A stretch of DNA of 64,000 nt, from contig NC_086178.1 in the NCBI RefSeq assembly GCF_023053635.1, positions 48,134,726-48,198,725 on the forward strand, read 5' to 3'. Positions within the stretch are counted from its first letter, which is position 1; each line of letters opens with the position of its first letter. Shown here one piece after another: positions 1 to 12,429 of the stretch. Made by a program: the position numbers and the translations under genes. This DNA is from Elgaria multicarinata webbii (taxonomy: Eukaryota > Chordata > Lepidosauria > Squamata > Anguidae). Below the pieces are notes generated by a model. It saw nothing but the letters and a program-made list of their open reading frames with translations. It did no database searches and was not told the DNA's origin.

Positions 1-55
1 CAAGCGATGCAGGTCTATTACAGATTTTATAATACCACAACTACCATCCACATCA

Positions 56-2418
56 ATGTACAGTTCAGCAACAAATAATCAAGAAGCAAGAAACAATACT
101 CATGGTGTTGATGCAATGACTTGTGAGTTACAAGAACAGGAAATAGCCACTTTGAATGTAGAGACAAATACAATAGCATCCTTTACTCACCAACCCAGGC
201 CCAGTACTTCTTCTGGCTTCAATGTTCTGGTATCTGTACTACCTGTAGTTGCAACATCTGAACACATAGCTTCATCTAGTTACAGGGAATCAGATATACC
301 TTCAGGCATAAATGACTCGACCACAACACATGTCAGAAATGTTCAGCAATTTATCAGTGTGGTTAATGATGGCACCTTAGATAATTTTTTTGCATCTTCA
401 CTAATTAAAAAGAAAGAGGTGTTGAAGCAGAGGAGTATTGTCATGAGGATTATAGACATCATAAAGATGTTAGGCAAGCAAGCACTTCCTTTTGAGGTCA
501 CAGAAATGAATCGGCCTACACTCTGGATAATGAGTTTCTGAATCATGGCAATTTTTTAGCTACAGTGCAGTTGATGGCAAAATATGACCCCATTATGGCA
601 GCTGACATTTCTGCAGTACAAAACAAGTCTACAAAAAGAATCCAAAGATTAGAACAAGGAAAGGCTCAAAGTAAAGGCCGTGGTGGACTTGTTACATACC
701 TGAGTAAAACAACTACTAACATGTTAATCCAAATTATGAAGAATATGATACAAGAAAGAATTAGTCATGAAGTTTCTCAAGCAAAATATTATTCTATTCA
801 AGTTGATTCAACACAAGATAATTCATCCATCAATCAGTTTAGCATTATTATTCGGTATGTGCTTAAAGGTGTTATCTGTGAGCAACTACTTTCAGTTGTA
901 CTAAGTAATGATGGTACCGGACAGGGACTTTTTGATCTATTGACTGAAACATTACAGCATCTTAAAATTGATCCCAAAAAATGTTTATCTGATAGTACAG
1001 ATGGAACTGTAAGCTACCATGGCCAGTATAATGGTTTACAAAGTAAAATTACTGATGTGGCTGATCAACATGTTCATGTATGGTGCTATGCCCAATGCCC
1101 ATGTCTTGAATTTGGTGATAACTGAAACAACAAAATGTTGTGTGCCTGCATTTTCTTTTTTCAATTTGCTCCAGAATTTAGCAACTTTTGTGAAAACATC
1201 ATACAAGAGAATGGCTGAATGGATAGAAGTTGTTGGAAAACATCTAGGACAAGAAAAAATGAAACAATTAAAGCTAATTGGTGAGACAAGATGGTCTGGA
1301 AAATCCAATGCAGCAACAACTATATTTGGATGTTTTGATGCCGCTGTCAGTACTTTTGTAAATCTATTGACGTGCTTCTCAATAATACAAGATTCAGACA
1401 AGTTTGATGCAAAAACAAGACAAGAAGCAAATATTTTACTTCAAAGTCTTCTAAAGTTTGAAACAATATTGACAGCATTTACTTGTGTGTATTTGAAACT
1501 ACAGCCCTGTTATCAAGTTATTTACAGACCAGTGGTTTAGATATGTTTACTGCATGGAGTTTAGTAGATTCAGCTGCAACAAAGTTGAAGGAACAGACAA
1601 GAACATTTGATAACGTTCACAGCAAGGCATTGGAATTTGTAAATAAATGTAATGACAAGATTTCACAGTTGAATATGGATGAAAATCAAACATTGGAAAT
1701 TGACTCTTTGGAAACAGCATTGCCAGTTAAGAGGCAGAGGAAGAAGAAAAGAATGGCAGATGAGGTTATAGATGATGAAGGAAATTCCTCAGATTCTCTA
1801 GCTGATTTTCGAGTAAATGCGTTTAACCTAATAATGGACTGCATTGTCCAGTCACTAGATTCATGCTTTGTACAACACAAAAAGTTATATACAAATTTAT
1901 CCTGCTTGGATCCAGCAAAGTTTAAAACTATTGCAGAGAAGGGCCTTGAAGATGAAGCATTGGACGGTATTATTAAGCTGTCTCCACAAATCAGCAAAGA
2001 TCAAGTAATATTGGAATTGCTTTCTTTTGCTTTGAACTTTGATGTATTAAAGCTATTGCTTAATGATGGTGAGAATATGGATTCCAGTTGCAACAAGTGT
2101 AAAATTTGTAGCACTTGCGCATCGTGTGTACTAAAAATTCTGGCATCCAACAGACTTCATGACAAGGGATATGATAACCTTTATGAACTTTATAAAGTCA
2201 TCCACACACTATCAGTTACTCAAGTCCAATGTGAGAGGACATTTTCAAAGCTAAAGATCATAAAGACAAGGCTAAGAAATTCGCTGTCTGAGGAGAAGTT
2301 GGAATCATACATGTTGCTATCCATTGAAAAGGAATTGTTTGATGCATTGGATGCAGAAGCAATTATTGACAGATTCGCACAATCATCTAGTGAATTCAAA
2401 CGATTGCTCTTAATATAG
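56..2418 (+). pseudogene. hAT transposase (DUF4371 / hAT C-terminal dimerisation domain), frame-disrupted
   Basis: Four overlapping reading frames in order carry one transposase. The first (from before 56 to about 541) is a low-complexity N-terminal region that is still open at the window edge. The second (565-1125) holds the DUF4371-like stretch with HGNFLATVQLMAKYDP and HEVSQAKYYSIQVDSTQDN. The third (to about 1540) has GETRWSGKSNA. The fourth (1483-2418) has the hAT dimerisation domain, with SVTQVQCERTFSKLKIIKTR and a final SYMLLSIEKEL. Frame changes lie near 530, between about 1060 and 1130, and near 1500, so the copy cannot make a functional transposase. The family resembles ZMYM1-like domesticated proteins, but the frame breaks and the terminal-repeat-like 3' flank argue for a plain transposon. 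Confidence 0.8.
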
Positions 2419-2569
2419 TGGACTGCATGAAATATGCTTTTGAACTACATGCTAATGTGTAAAATGTTAAGTAGAAGCAAACTATTTACATTTAGTAATT
2501 ACTGTACACTGCCAGTAATATGTACAATATATGTACACTGTAATTACTAAAAAATATACATTTATTTTG

Positions 2570-2690
2570 CCAAAATTTTAATTGTACCTTTTTTCCACTT
2601 ATGTATTTTTTTATTTTTTTTTATTTATTTCTTAAATAAATATAATTATATATAATTAAATATATATAATTAAATCATAGCCTTATAGTT
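2570..2690. repeat. AT-rich low-complexity tract
   Basis: A run of T-rich sequence followed by imperfect TATAATTA repeats, in the 3' flank of the hAT transposon. No coding or RNA signal is seen. Confidence 0.6.
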
Positions 2691-3214
2691 GTGGGTGAGC
2701 CCCCTTTGTCTCCTGGCAACCAATATTTTTAGACCCAGTCCGCCACTAACCCCCCCCCCCCAGCAGCTCATGTATCATGGTGCTCAGAGTACTTTTCCTA
2801 AATGCCAAGGCTGGCTACCGCTACGCTATAGTAGTATGTTTAGTAGTCTACAGCTGAGCAACTTTATGGCAGCAAAGAGCATCACTGCTTATAAAATAGG
2901 GCTGGAAGGATAACTGGAAGAAATTTCCCTCCCTACTTCCACACCCCCTTCCTCTGAGGCAACAATGAAAGTGAATTGCCTGTTTTCCCAGAACACCCAC
3001 CATGCTTCGTTGGTGCGCCTGCTCAAATAATCACCTTGAATTCAGTGGAGGACATAAACACGCCACCCATCTGGCAGACGATTGGCCACCAAGGCACAGC
3101 CAGCCACTGCCGATGCTGCCTTGCTTCACAATGCAATGGCCAAGTGTGAAAATGCACTTGCTGTGTTTCAGGAAGGAAGCCTGCATGATCCTATATATAT
3201 ATTCCAATTATTTA

Positions 3215-3528
3215 GGGTGACCATATGAAAAGGAGGACAGGGCTCCTGTATCTTTAACAGTTGTATTGAAAAGGGAATTTCAGCAGATGTCATTTGTATA
3301 TATGGGGAACCTGGTGAAATTCCCTCTTCATCACAACAGTTAAAAGCTGCAGGAGCTATACTAGAGTGACCAGATTTAAAAGAGGGCAGGGCACCTGCAG
3401 TTTTAACTGTTGTGAAGAAGAAATTTCACCAGGTTCTCCATATATAAAATTTACACCTGCTGAAATTCCCTTTTCAATACAACTGTTAAAGATACAGGAG
3501 CCCTGTCCTCCTTTTCATATGGTCACCC
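3215..3528. mobile_element. foldback MITE with TA target duplication (Tc1/mariner-like)
   Basis: The 314-bp unit begins GGGTGACCATATGAAAAGGA and ends with the reverse complement, flanked on both sides by TA. The whole element is a long imperfect palindrome. Each arm carries a second, diverged inward copy of the same module near the centre (GAGTGACCAGATTTAAAAGA). TA flanks and a GGGTGACC terminus suggest a Tc1/mariner-mobilised non-autonomous element; no transposase is encoded. Confidence 0.8.
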
Positions 3529-4097
3529 TAGTCCAATTTAGAAATTTCAAAATAAAACAATTTAGCGTGCATGGAGGATGCTCATAATTGCTGACCCAAT
3601 TCTGACTGGAGGTGGGAGGAATTTGGCTGCCACTACACATGACCTCCACACTACAGTCTGGACCAGGGGTGCAGTACTTCAGACCCAGGGGCCAAATCCA
3701 GCCTTCTTGAAGGGCCCAGATGGCCACACCTCCTGCCCCCCTCCCCGACCACCAGTCATTCAGTGTTTTCCAGGGGTTTGTGAAGTTTTTTCCCATTCTA
3801 AAAGGCCAAAATGCATCTTCTAAGGCTTAGTTACTGGCAGTAGGCACTTCAGGCTAAAATATGCTGGCATTTTTTTGGTATTTCTGCCACTGCCCCTTTT
3901 GCTCCCCCACTTCCTGGAATGCAGATCCCGAAAGCTTCTCTGAAATGGAATTTGGGCCTCAGGCTGAAGAAGTTCTGCATTCCTGGTCTAGACTCATGTA
4001 TGCCTATGGTGTGCCATTGTAGTCTGTGCAATCTGCAGTCAGAACAGCTCAGCTTCAGATAACTGTGGTTGATGTGTGTTATGGGTAAATACATAGG

Positions 4098-4284
4098 GCC
4101 TGTTTAGATGACATGCTAAGCCATGGTTAGACTGTTAACCCTTTTGCAGCAAATGGTTAGTGAACATTTTTAACCATGGTTAGGTAGCCACCATGGTTAG
4201 GAATGGTTCACATGACATGCTAAGCCATAATGTTTAGCTCAAAATACTTAACCACTGTGGCTTAGCGTGTCATCTGAACAGGGT
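4098..4284. mobile_element. foldback MITE (TGACATGCTAAGCCA family)
   Basis: Inverted termini of about 27 bp are recognisable: the left arm reads CCTGTTTAGATGACATGCTA and the right arm is its near reverse complement. The interior carries several copies of the heptamer TGGTTAG. The target-site duplication is not clear. A similar terminus (CTGTTCAGAAGACA) occurs in the hairpin at 37832, which suggests a related family. Confidence 0.6.
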
Positions 4285-5383
4285 CATACTCACTGAACTA
4301 AGTGCATGGGAAGCCTCCATGTGGATGCCTTGCAACCCAGAATGCCAAGGAAGACATGTGTAGGAAGTCCTCATAGCAAAGCCCCCAATAAATAGCAGGG
4401 CACATTAAAAAAAGAAAAGAATAATTAACGCACCACTGTCAGTGCACCATATTTTACCAGCAGCTTTTTGTATTGTTATATATATCCCAACCATTCTTGG
4501 AGTCAATTGACCTATGGAAGACAGGCACCAAGAAAAATGCTCTCAGCTGAACTGCACCATAGTCCAATTACTCTGAGAAGGAGAAGGTTGGGTTTTTTTG
4601 GCTTCGCTACAGAAATGTTGCAACCATTTTGTGTTCCAGCCATATCACATCTGCCAAGGCTGCCTGCTTGGATCAGCTGCAGCCATAAAAACAAATCTGT
4701 ACTGCAACAGGCTCGAGTTTTCCTTCCCAGGGATGAGGGAAGGGCTTGTCTTTTCCCCTTTCAGGTTTCAAGCACATCATATATGGTGCTGCGCTCCTAC
4801 ATCGCTCACCAGGGCTAACAAGCAGCAGAGCACATGCCAGTGTGTCATCATTAGGAGCCAGCACAACTTATAAAACCACCCTAACAATTTGTAATTGCTG
4901 AGGATCTCAGATCAGTCACTAGGGGGTATCATGAACTTGCCTGAACTATCAAGGACAACCCAGCAAAGATATTCTTTTATTTGTTGCAGTCACACCCGGA
5001 CGTCATTTGTGTGAACAACTTACAGAACAAATTTAATGTAAAAGGTTAGAGGGGGGAAGGGGGGGAAGCCATTTACTAGGTCTGTAAAATAGGTGAATCA
5101 CTAGCCTAACCATGGAGCAGGATGAAGCTTCAGCTATCATTGGAGGGGAAATAGATGGCAAGGACTCACGCAGCAAGTGCTGGCCCCAGCGGCAGAAGGG
5201 GCTGCTTCGGGCAGCAAGCAGAACAAGAGTTCAATAACCCAGCACATGTGTTTAAATTTTAGGAGATAAACTGAGATGGTGCATCATAGGAGCTCTTGCT
5301 AGGAAAATTGCTGCATCGTCCATCTAGAGGACATGAATGCACTGCAGGTCTCTTCTTTGGCCTTTCTAGATAATTATCTTTTC

Positions 5384-5405
5384 CTTGGGGGGGGGGTGGG
5401 GGGGT
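5384..5405. repeat. poly-G tract
   Basis: Nearly uninterrupted G run broken by a single T. Such a tract is prone to length error and could form a G-quadruplex. Confidence 0.6.
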
Positions 5406-5610
5406 TACAATGCCCTACTCTAAGCACCAGCCACATATTCCCCATCTCCAAGTTCTAGAAGGGGGAGAAGTTAGCTTTGGTGAAATAGGAATAGTGGGAA
5501 TAGTGTTACTCAGGGAAAAGACTGAGCACACGCATGTGTGTGTAAAAAAAAACACATACAAAGAAACACAAACACATATTTGTACAGAAGTAGGGAACAT
5601 GTATTTAAGT

Positions 5611-5749
5611 CAGGGGTGAGAGAACATGTGGTCCTCCAGATGTTGGTGAAACACAATTCCCTTCAGCCCTACGCAGCATAGCTGGTGGTGAGGGCTGATG
5701 GGAGTTGTACTCCACCAACATCTGGAGGACCACACCTTTCCCGTCCCTG
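5611..5749. mobile_element. hAT-type palindromic MITE (CAGGGGTG...CATCTGGAGGACCAC family)
   Basis: A 139-bp foldback with CAGGGGTGAG at the left end and its near complement at the right. The arms contain CCTCCAGATGTTGGTG and its complement. Flanking octamers match at 6 of 8 positions, as expected for a decayed 8-bp hAT duplication. More diverged relatives occur elsewhere in the window (15.98, 16.92, 38.81, 45.29, 46.91 and 62.64 kb). Confidence 0.7.
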
Positions 5750-5797
5750 AGTTAAGCAGTGGAAGAATGATCACAGCCTCCAAGAGAAAGAAGTGGC

Positions 5798-5824
5798 AAA
5801 AACAAACAAACAAACAAACAAACC
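5798..5824. repeat. (AAAC)n microsatellite
   Basis: Five to six tandem copies of a CAAA-type tetramer. Confidence 0.7.
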
Positions 5825-5989
5825 CAGAGGGGCATTCCAAACTGGCATGAGTGGGTGTGAGTAGGGGTGAGATTAGTGCCACATGTGTCAGTAACGTCTC
5901 ATGCATTGTCCAATACGCCTGCTGGGATTATGTCATTTGGGTGAGTTTGTGATATCGACAGTATAATCCAGTTTGGAGAAGTGGAGTGT

Positions 5990-6543
5990 CATAGGACCAT
6001 AGAATAATAGAGTTGAAAGGGGCCTATGAGGCCATTGAGGCCAACCCCCTGCTCCATGCAGGAATCCACCTTAAAGCATACTGACAGATGGCTGTCCAGC
6101 TGTCTCTTGAAGGCCTCTAGTGTGGGACAGCCCACGACCTCTCTAGGTAATTGGTTCCATTGTCGTACCGCTTTAACAGTCAGGAAGTTTTTTCTGATGT
6201 CCAGCCAGAATCTGGCTTCCTGTAACTTGAGCTCATTATTCCATGTCCTGCATTCTGGGAGGATCAAGAATTGATCCTGGCCCTCCTCATTGTGACAATC
6301 TTTCAAGTATTTGAAGAGTGTAATCATGTCTCCCCTCAGTCTTCTCTTCTCAAGGCTAAACATGCCCAGTTCTTTTAGTCTCTCCTCATAGGGCTTTGTT
6401 TCCAGACCCCTGATCATCCTCATTGCCCTCCGCTGAACACGCTCCAGCTTGTCTGCATCCTTCTTGAAGTGTGGTGCCCAGAATGTGAAACAATACTCAT
6501 GATGAGGTCTAACCAGTACTGAATGGAGGGGAACCAGTACCTC
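5990..6543 (-). mobile_element. CR1 LINE 3' fragment
   Basis: Minus-strand frame 6423-5989 encodes the CR1 ORF2 C-terminus, with [32 protein letters not shown] and [10 protein letters not shown]. The 3' end carries the ATTCTATG-type CR1 terminus at about 5990. It is a 5'-truncated copy of about 550 bp, related to the copies at 35.3, 47.2 and 48.4 kb. Confidence 0.9.
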
Positions 6544-7529
6544 CAGAAAGGCATTTTATGGGTGTCAAGGTGCTTCACATTACTTGTGGCCAGTAGCCAC
6601 CTTTAGCCCTCCAAACTCTTCTATCTTCTCTTCAACTTTCAATCAAAGTATGATAAATATGTTGCTTACAGTTCCACGCAGAAGGAAAAGAATTTTGTTT
6701 TCAAATGTTTTGAGAGATACATTCTACTCTTTAATAGCCAATTTTCCTTTGGGTTTTATATGTAATGCCCTTTGCTAGTAGCTATTCTGAGAATTTTTAA
6801 TAGCAGCTAAAACCATTTGAGTGGATTAAGCTATGCAGCAAAATACACTTCCAGCTCTTGGGCCACCCTCTAATAAAGTTGTCACCCAGCTTTCAACATA
6901 TTTTTCTGCAATCCTACCATTTCAGCACTCTGTGTTAGAAATACATATTACTTCTCACATCCTAATACAAGATAAAGATACAATTATTGTGCAATTGGTC
7001 TGCAGAGAGTGGGTATGCATTACTTCTCCTTTAGATCGCCCACTTCAAAAAGTACATCTTGTAAGAGTTGCACAAGAATTGTGCATCTGGCAGCCACACT
7101 CATGCCTCCCTTGAATCAGCATTTCTTGTGTTTTCTGTGTTCATCATGGTGACTATTTTAAAAACTCATCAGCAAATTTGCATGCTTAAGGGACCATGGA
7201 AAATATGATCAAGCCGCTTAAATTCTGAACCAGGATGACTGAGCACATGAAGCGTGATAGGCTTCTCACTGGGCTGTATTTGTTTGCAACATGCCATTCT
7301 CACATATTTTTGGAGCACGGCCCATTGACTAGGATAAATTTGCTCCTCTTTAAAATGGGTGCAATTTTGACCCTGGTAGCACACCAGCACAGATTTTTAG
7401 ATGTTTATAAGACAGGCTTGAGGCATGTTATGTTTGCCTCAGATTGGTGCTGACCAAAGAGCCATAGACTTCTGGACAGGGCCTTTATTCCTATTTCTAA
7501 GCAGAACTGAGAGCCACAAGTATAGTTAC
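6544..7529. other. unassigned intergenic DNA
   Basis: Only short unrelated frames are present, none with a recognisable domain. No repeat that I can name and no RNA gene was seen. Confidence 0.5.
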
Positions 7530-8770
7530 AAACAATCAATATAATAAAAAGATGGTCATACAACTACAAAATGTAATAAAACCCAATTAAAATACAATAA
7601 AACAGCAGTTAAAGGCAATTTAAAAACAGAAGAGAGTCTGACCAGCTTAAAATGGCTGAAGTGAAAAGTTTTGACCCAGTGCCGAAATGATGGCAAGGTT
7701 AAACCTCTATGGAAAGCTGTATAACAGACAAAGTGCTCCAACAGAAGTGGTTTTTCTATAGTTGTTACAGAAGTGAGTAGAAGGCGCCTTGAGAAGAGCC
7801 TCCCATGCAGTCTTAAGACATGAGGAGGCTGGTATAGGTAGAAATGTTCCTTCAGATATTTGGGTTCCAAACTGTTTAGGAAAGCACCAGCACCTTGAAT
7901 TAGGCCTGGCAACAAATGCAGGTCCCTTGGGATGAATATAGTATGAGCCCATCTGATTGCATCTGTTAATATTCTGGCATACTTTAAGCTTCTGGGTCAT
8001 GCTCAAGGACAGTCCCATGAACAACACATTTCAGCAGTTCAACTGGAAGATTACCAGAGCATGGACCACTCTATATCTATCCAGAACAGTTGTAGCTTGT
8101 AAACCAGCTGAAGCTGATAAAAGGCATTCTGAGCTACCGATACTTCCTCAGCCTCCAGTGACACAGCTGCATCCAGAACAACCCCGAGCTAAGTACCTGC
8201 TTATTCAAGAGAAGTGCAACCCTATCTAGAACAGGCTGCATGCCCAATTCTCAGGCAAGAGAACTAAGTATCCACAGGGCCTCCATCTTGTCAGGATTTA
8301 ACTTGTTTATTGGCCCTTACCAAGCCCAGATACCAGTCCAGAACTTGCATGGCCTCTCCTGCTTCAGGTACAAGGAGAAATAGAGCAGGGTGTAACTAGC
8401 ATACTGATGCCACCTCACTCCAAATTTCCTGATGACCTCACCCAGCAGCTTCATACAGATATCACCACCACCACCCTCTCTTCTGAAATCTGCAGATTGC
8501 TCCAGCAAGATACTATGGTCAATCATATCAAAAGCTGCTGAAAGATCTAGGAGAATCCACAGGGTTGCACTCCATCTCTCTCCTGACAGAGGTCATCCAT
8601 CAGGATGACCAAGGATATTTTGGAACCAAACCCAGATTGAAATTGATAATCTGCGTCATCCAAATGTGCCTGGAGTTGTGCTGCCACCACTTTCTCCAAG
8701 ATCTTGCCCCCAAAAGGGAGATTAGAAACTGGGTCTAAAGAGGACTACTTAAGGAGCCATTGACAACTGA
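7530..8770 (-). mobile_element. L2 LINE fossil (reverse transcriptase to 3' end)
   Basis: Read on the minus strand, the sequence carries diverged L2 reverse transcriptase: PVSNLPFGGKILEKVVAAQL near 8.7 kb, then a D-DLCQERD stretch. Next come ICMKLLGEVIRKFGVRWHQYA and YTLLYFSL near 8.4 kb, the usual [10 protein letters not shown] region decayed. The C-terminal LKEHFYLYQPPHVLRLHGR frame ends near 7.6 kb, before an A-rich 3' end. Many stops and frame changes indicate an old copy. Confidence 0.75.
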
Positions 8771-9684
8771 CACTTTCAAGGTGGCTAAGAGGCATTATTC
8801 TCGCCCCCAGCCAGTTGCCAATAGCCAAGATGGGCAAGAATCAAGTATCCTGCTTCTGCTGCTCTTATCATGCAGAGCAACTTCCCTACCTAGATGACTG
8901 ATGGGTATTACTCAGATGATAACCTAGCAAGCATATTGGACAATGTATATGACATCACTGTCACATGGCACTATCCCTCACCCACACACTCATTCTACTT
9001 TGACATGCCCATGTTGTTGTTTTTAACCATTTTCTAAACCTAGAATGTGCTCACACTTTCACTGCTTGAATGCATATCTCCTATTTCCCAGCCCCCACAA
9101 ATTTTGACATAGTAACTACTGTTAACAGTGGTGCTTTAGTCCACAAACACTCCAACAAGAATGAGTCATATGCCATCTGCTGTCAGAATGGTTGCTTTTC
9201 AATCATTCATCCATCAAATAAGTTAGTACTATTTGTGTATCAAAGGAAGCATTTTATTAATACAATGCTGCAAGTTTTAATTTTTTATATTCAGATAGCA
9301 CCTATTTAAAATGAACTGAGTGAACACAATCATATTGACATAATTCTCTGATAACATATGCCTACCTCCAGGAGCAGAGCACTAATCATTATCTACTTCT
9401 TAATATAATTCACAGAACATTAGATGATATACTTATAATTTAGTTATTTGTGTGGATTACACTTAAATTGCATCTCCCGGTAGTGTTTGGTGGTGGTGTT
9501 CAATGTTTCCCCACCCCTACTCAAAATACATTGGCTGCCACTTACAGGAGATGGGGAAACAGCCCATTGGCCAGTTCACGACATGACAGCCCATTGTGGG
9601 TTATTTTAGTTATAAGGAGCTGCTTTGAATGCCAGCTCCCATTATAAATATGAAAGCCCTGGCTGGGATTACTGTGACTTCTCA
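8771..9684. other. unassigned intergenic DNA
   Basis: No gene or nameable element, apart from short GGTTATTT-type pieces near 9.55-9.6 kb that may belong to the neighbouring foldback. Confidence 0.4.
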
Positions 9685-9806
9685 CGTCATTCAAACCTGG
9701 GCAATGGAGGTTATTTGAGGGTTTGCATAACCCTAAAACAGATCATGGGTTATGCAAGGGTTGTTTAATGCTCAAATAACCCCACCGCCTGGGTTTCAAT
9801 GACATG
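9685..9806. mobile_element. foldback MITE
   Basis: Inverted arms are visible: the left arm CGTCATTCAAACCTGGGCAA has its imperfect complement at the right, and both arms continue with GGTTATTTGAG. The repeat may extend outward, since CGACATGACA and TGACATGACAAACC flank it. Superfamily not determined. Confidence 0.55.
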
Positions 9807-10105
9807 ACAAACCATGGCAACCTTTGGCTGAAGTTTCTTTAGTCATAATGGTGGGTGGCATTTGCCGAGGTGCCTTGAGGGTTAATTTTCCCACAGTGGG
9901 ATGCCATATCATCAGAATCAAGTCGCTATATCATGCCACACCTTTCTTTTATCAGAAACTGGCAAGTAGACACATAGGTAGGTTCTCATTTCAGTAAGTT
10001 TCTCTCCACAAACCCCCCCCCACCACATTTCTCCTTCACTGCTCTGGGAAGATCTCATTTCCTTCTAAAAACCAAAGAGGCTAAGAATTAGTGAAAAGGT
10101 CTGCT

Positions 10106-10111
10106 TTATTT
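10106..10111 (-). promoter_or_regulatory. candidate distal poly(A) signal of UBXN7
   Basis: Minus-strand AATAAA hexamer about 5.4 kb past the UBXN7 stop codon. The A/T-rich stretch upstream of it (10.1-11 kb) has few repeats, as expected of a long 3' UTR. Another AATAAA lies at 14335-14340. Which one is used cannot be decided from sequence. Confidence 0.3.
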
Positions 10112-11360
10112 TCAGGATCAAAATATTACAGTAGGAAGGGCATTTACACATATTTATAAAAATGCAGCAGTTGTATATATAGATCAAAGGTTGCCTTGAG
10201 TTTGGTCCTTCCCATCACAGAAAGCTGAAATCTTCTCTTCCCCCACCCATCTTACAATTACCTCATCACATTACAAAGGAAACAGCTTCTACTGAAAATG
10301 TAGCAGATCAGTTTTATACAGCTCAACCTATAAAGCTTTAAAGACAACAATCCAACATTAAAAAGTCAACTTAGTGTCTTGAAGGGTACCATCATCTTGA
10401 TTATAACAGTATCCAAACCCAGTTCAAATTGTTTTTAATGTAACACCTTAACTCCCCCATACTTATAATCTTTCTTTCTATTTTTGATTTCAGAATTTAT
10501 TCTGGAATTTCCTTTCAATATTATTTCTGTAGCTATGCTAGACACTTGGAAGTAGGATTTTGTTTTCAAGGTCATCTCTACAGTTTTGAGCATTTGGGAT
10601 GCTACTCATGCACTAAAAAGCTAGCTTCACAATTCTAGTTTACTTGTGTTTGCAGTAGAGCCTACACCCTAAAATCCAAATTTCAGGAATGTCTTCCCAG
10701 TTGGTGCCAGTTGGTGGGATCAGCTCTTAGAAGTTCCCTGCACAGCCTTTTGTGTTCCACTTATAAGCCTCAGGCAAAACTGAAAGATCTGGAAAAAGAA
10801 ACTAGGACCCCCAATATGCCTTACTGGACAAAAATCTTGCTAAGGCTACCTCTTCAGAAACAGCAGCATAGGGAAAGCTATTCTAGCTAAAATGGATGAC
10901 TTTGTTAAGTCTGCAGGCACCTGAAGGCAATCCAAAGCCAGGCATGAATGCACAACACATTTCCAGTCATTTGTGTCCATATTCTTTCTTGAAAAATAAA
11001 TGCTGAAACAGAAAACCTATAAAAATATGCTATTAAGGACAGCAGGATTTAAAGTGTCAAATTAGTAGTCTTTTTGTTTATAGTTAAGATTTATATGCTG
11101 CTTTTCTGCTCTCAAGCCACTTTTTACAGGAGTAGAGGCATCAAGACTCCCCACCCACCTACCATACACTGAGTTTAAGAATCATCCTACATCACAGAGT
11201 TTTCTATTAATCTAGAGAACTATTCGAAAGATAGGATTAAAAAAAATGAGAGAAGGGACGCGGGCTTAGGTAGATGACTCAAAACCAATTTATCAGAACT
11301 GTCAAATTAGGACAGAGGAAGAGAAGATCTATCACCCATTTGAAAAAGTGACTCAGGACA

Positions 11361-11471
11361 CAATCTTATGCATGTTTAGACAGGAAAAAAAGTCCTACAA
11401 CTCCCAGCATCCCTCCAGATAGCCATGCTGGCTGTCGTAGGATTTTTCCTGTCTGAATATGCATGGGATTG
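11361..11471. mobile_element. foldback MITE
   Basis: The arms CAATCTTATGCATGTTTAGA and the near complement ending GCATGGGATTG pair over about 50 nt. Each arm includes the motif CAGGAAAAA and ACTCCCAGCAT or its complement. Compact loop; no coding. Confidence 0.65.
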
Positions 11472-12429
11472 GGCCATAAATTGCCTAAATAGCGCCTAAG
11501 AAGATAAAATCAGAGGATTTCTGTTCCGTGTTTGAACCACCCCCCTCCACAATTCCCAGTCTGTTTACAGATTATGATATGGGGAAGAAGCATAACGAAC
11601 CAAATTATATTGCTTCCTGCCTAGTCTCTAGATTTTATAATCCATTCAGCAGTATTGAGTGTTCAGAAACCATACAAGACATTTGTGTACCTTGGAAGAT
11701 CCTGTATATGAAGCAAATTGCCAAATATTCATGTTGTTAATCCTTGAAACAGCCATTTGAACATTGACTTATCAAAGAGGCACTTACCTGGCCCATTTCA
11801 AAGCATTTTCTCAACACTGTAGATTGGATCCAGACATGTATTCAGCAGTGTTCTACTGGCACTGAAGAAAGGGGTTCTGATGGTGATTTTCTTTAATTCC
11901 CCATTCCCTCTGTCTTCCCCAGCACCTCTCCCACACTGTTCTACAGCACTGGAGAACCCTCCAGAACAGCATGGGAAGTGGCACTGGGGGCTACGCAAGG
12001 AATCTGAGAAAATCATTGCCCCAGGACCTTTGTCCAGTGGGAAGCCTTTACTAGACCCTCATTTGCAGAGGGACAATTCTGGATCCAATGCAGTGAGTTG
12101 TATCCAAAGGTGGCTTTGCCTTATCAGAAAGCATTTCAGATCGCTCAAGTCCAGACTCCTAATTTCTGCAGCCGTCTGCACCATATTCCATTCTGTTCTG
12201 GAAATTGAGCAGCTATCAGGAGCAGCTTTCTGTGGGGAAGGAGCAGGGATCATCAAGAAAAATCTAAAATTTAATGCCCTAACTTGCCTGAGTGAAAGTA
12301 TTTCTGTTAAGGCAAAGCCACCATTGGCTACAACCCATTATTTTGAATGCAAGAATTCCGAGGAAAGAGCCAATCTACTAGTACAGCTGATTTAAAGGGA
12401 CAGTCACACATGCACATGATTACTTAGGA

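Larger units (their letters stand above)
1..2748 (+). mobile_element. hAT DNA transposon, 3' part (ZMYM1/DUF4371-type transposase), decayed
   Basis: The window opens inside a hAT-superfamily transposon whose left end lies outside. Most of it is transposase-coding sequence, followed by an AT-rich 3' flank of about 330 bp. The right end is placed near 2748, where the strand-reversed sequence reads approximately TAGTGGCGGACTGGG. That resembles the usual hAT terminal repeat start CAGTGGCG with one change. The left repeat and the 8-bp target duplication cannot be checked here, so the boundary is an inference. Confidence 0.7.

Noticed and set aside
7957-8229. Plus-strand 90-codon frame
   Set aside because: Lies antisense within an L2 fossil identified by reverse-transcriptase remnants on the minus strand.
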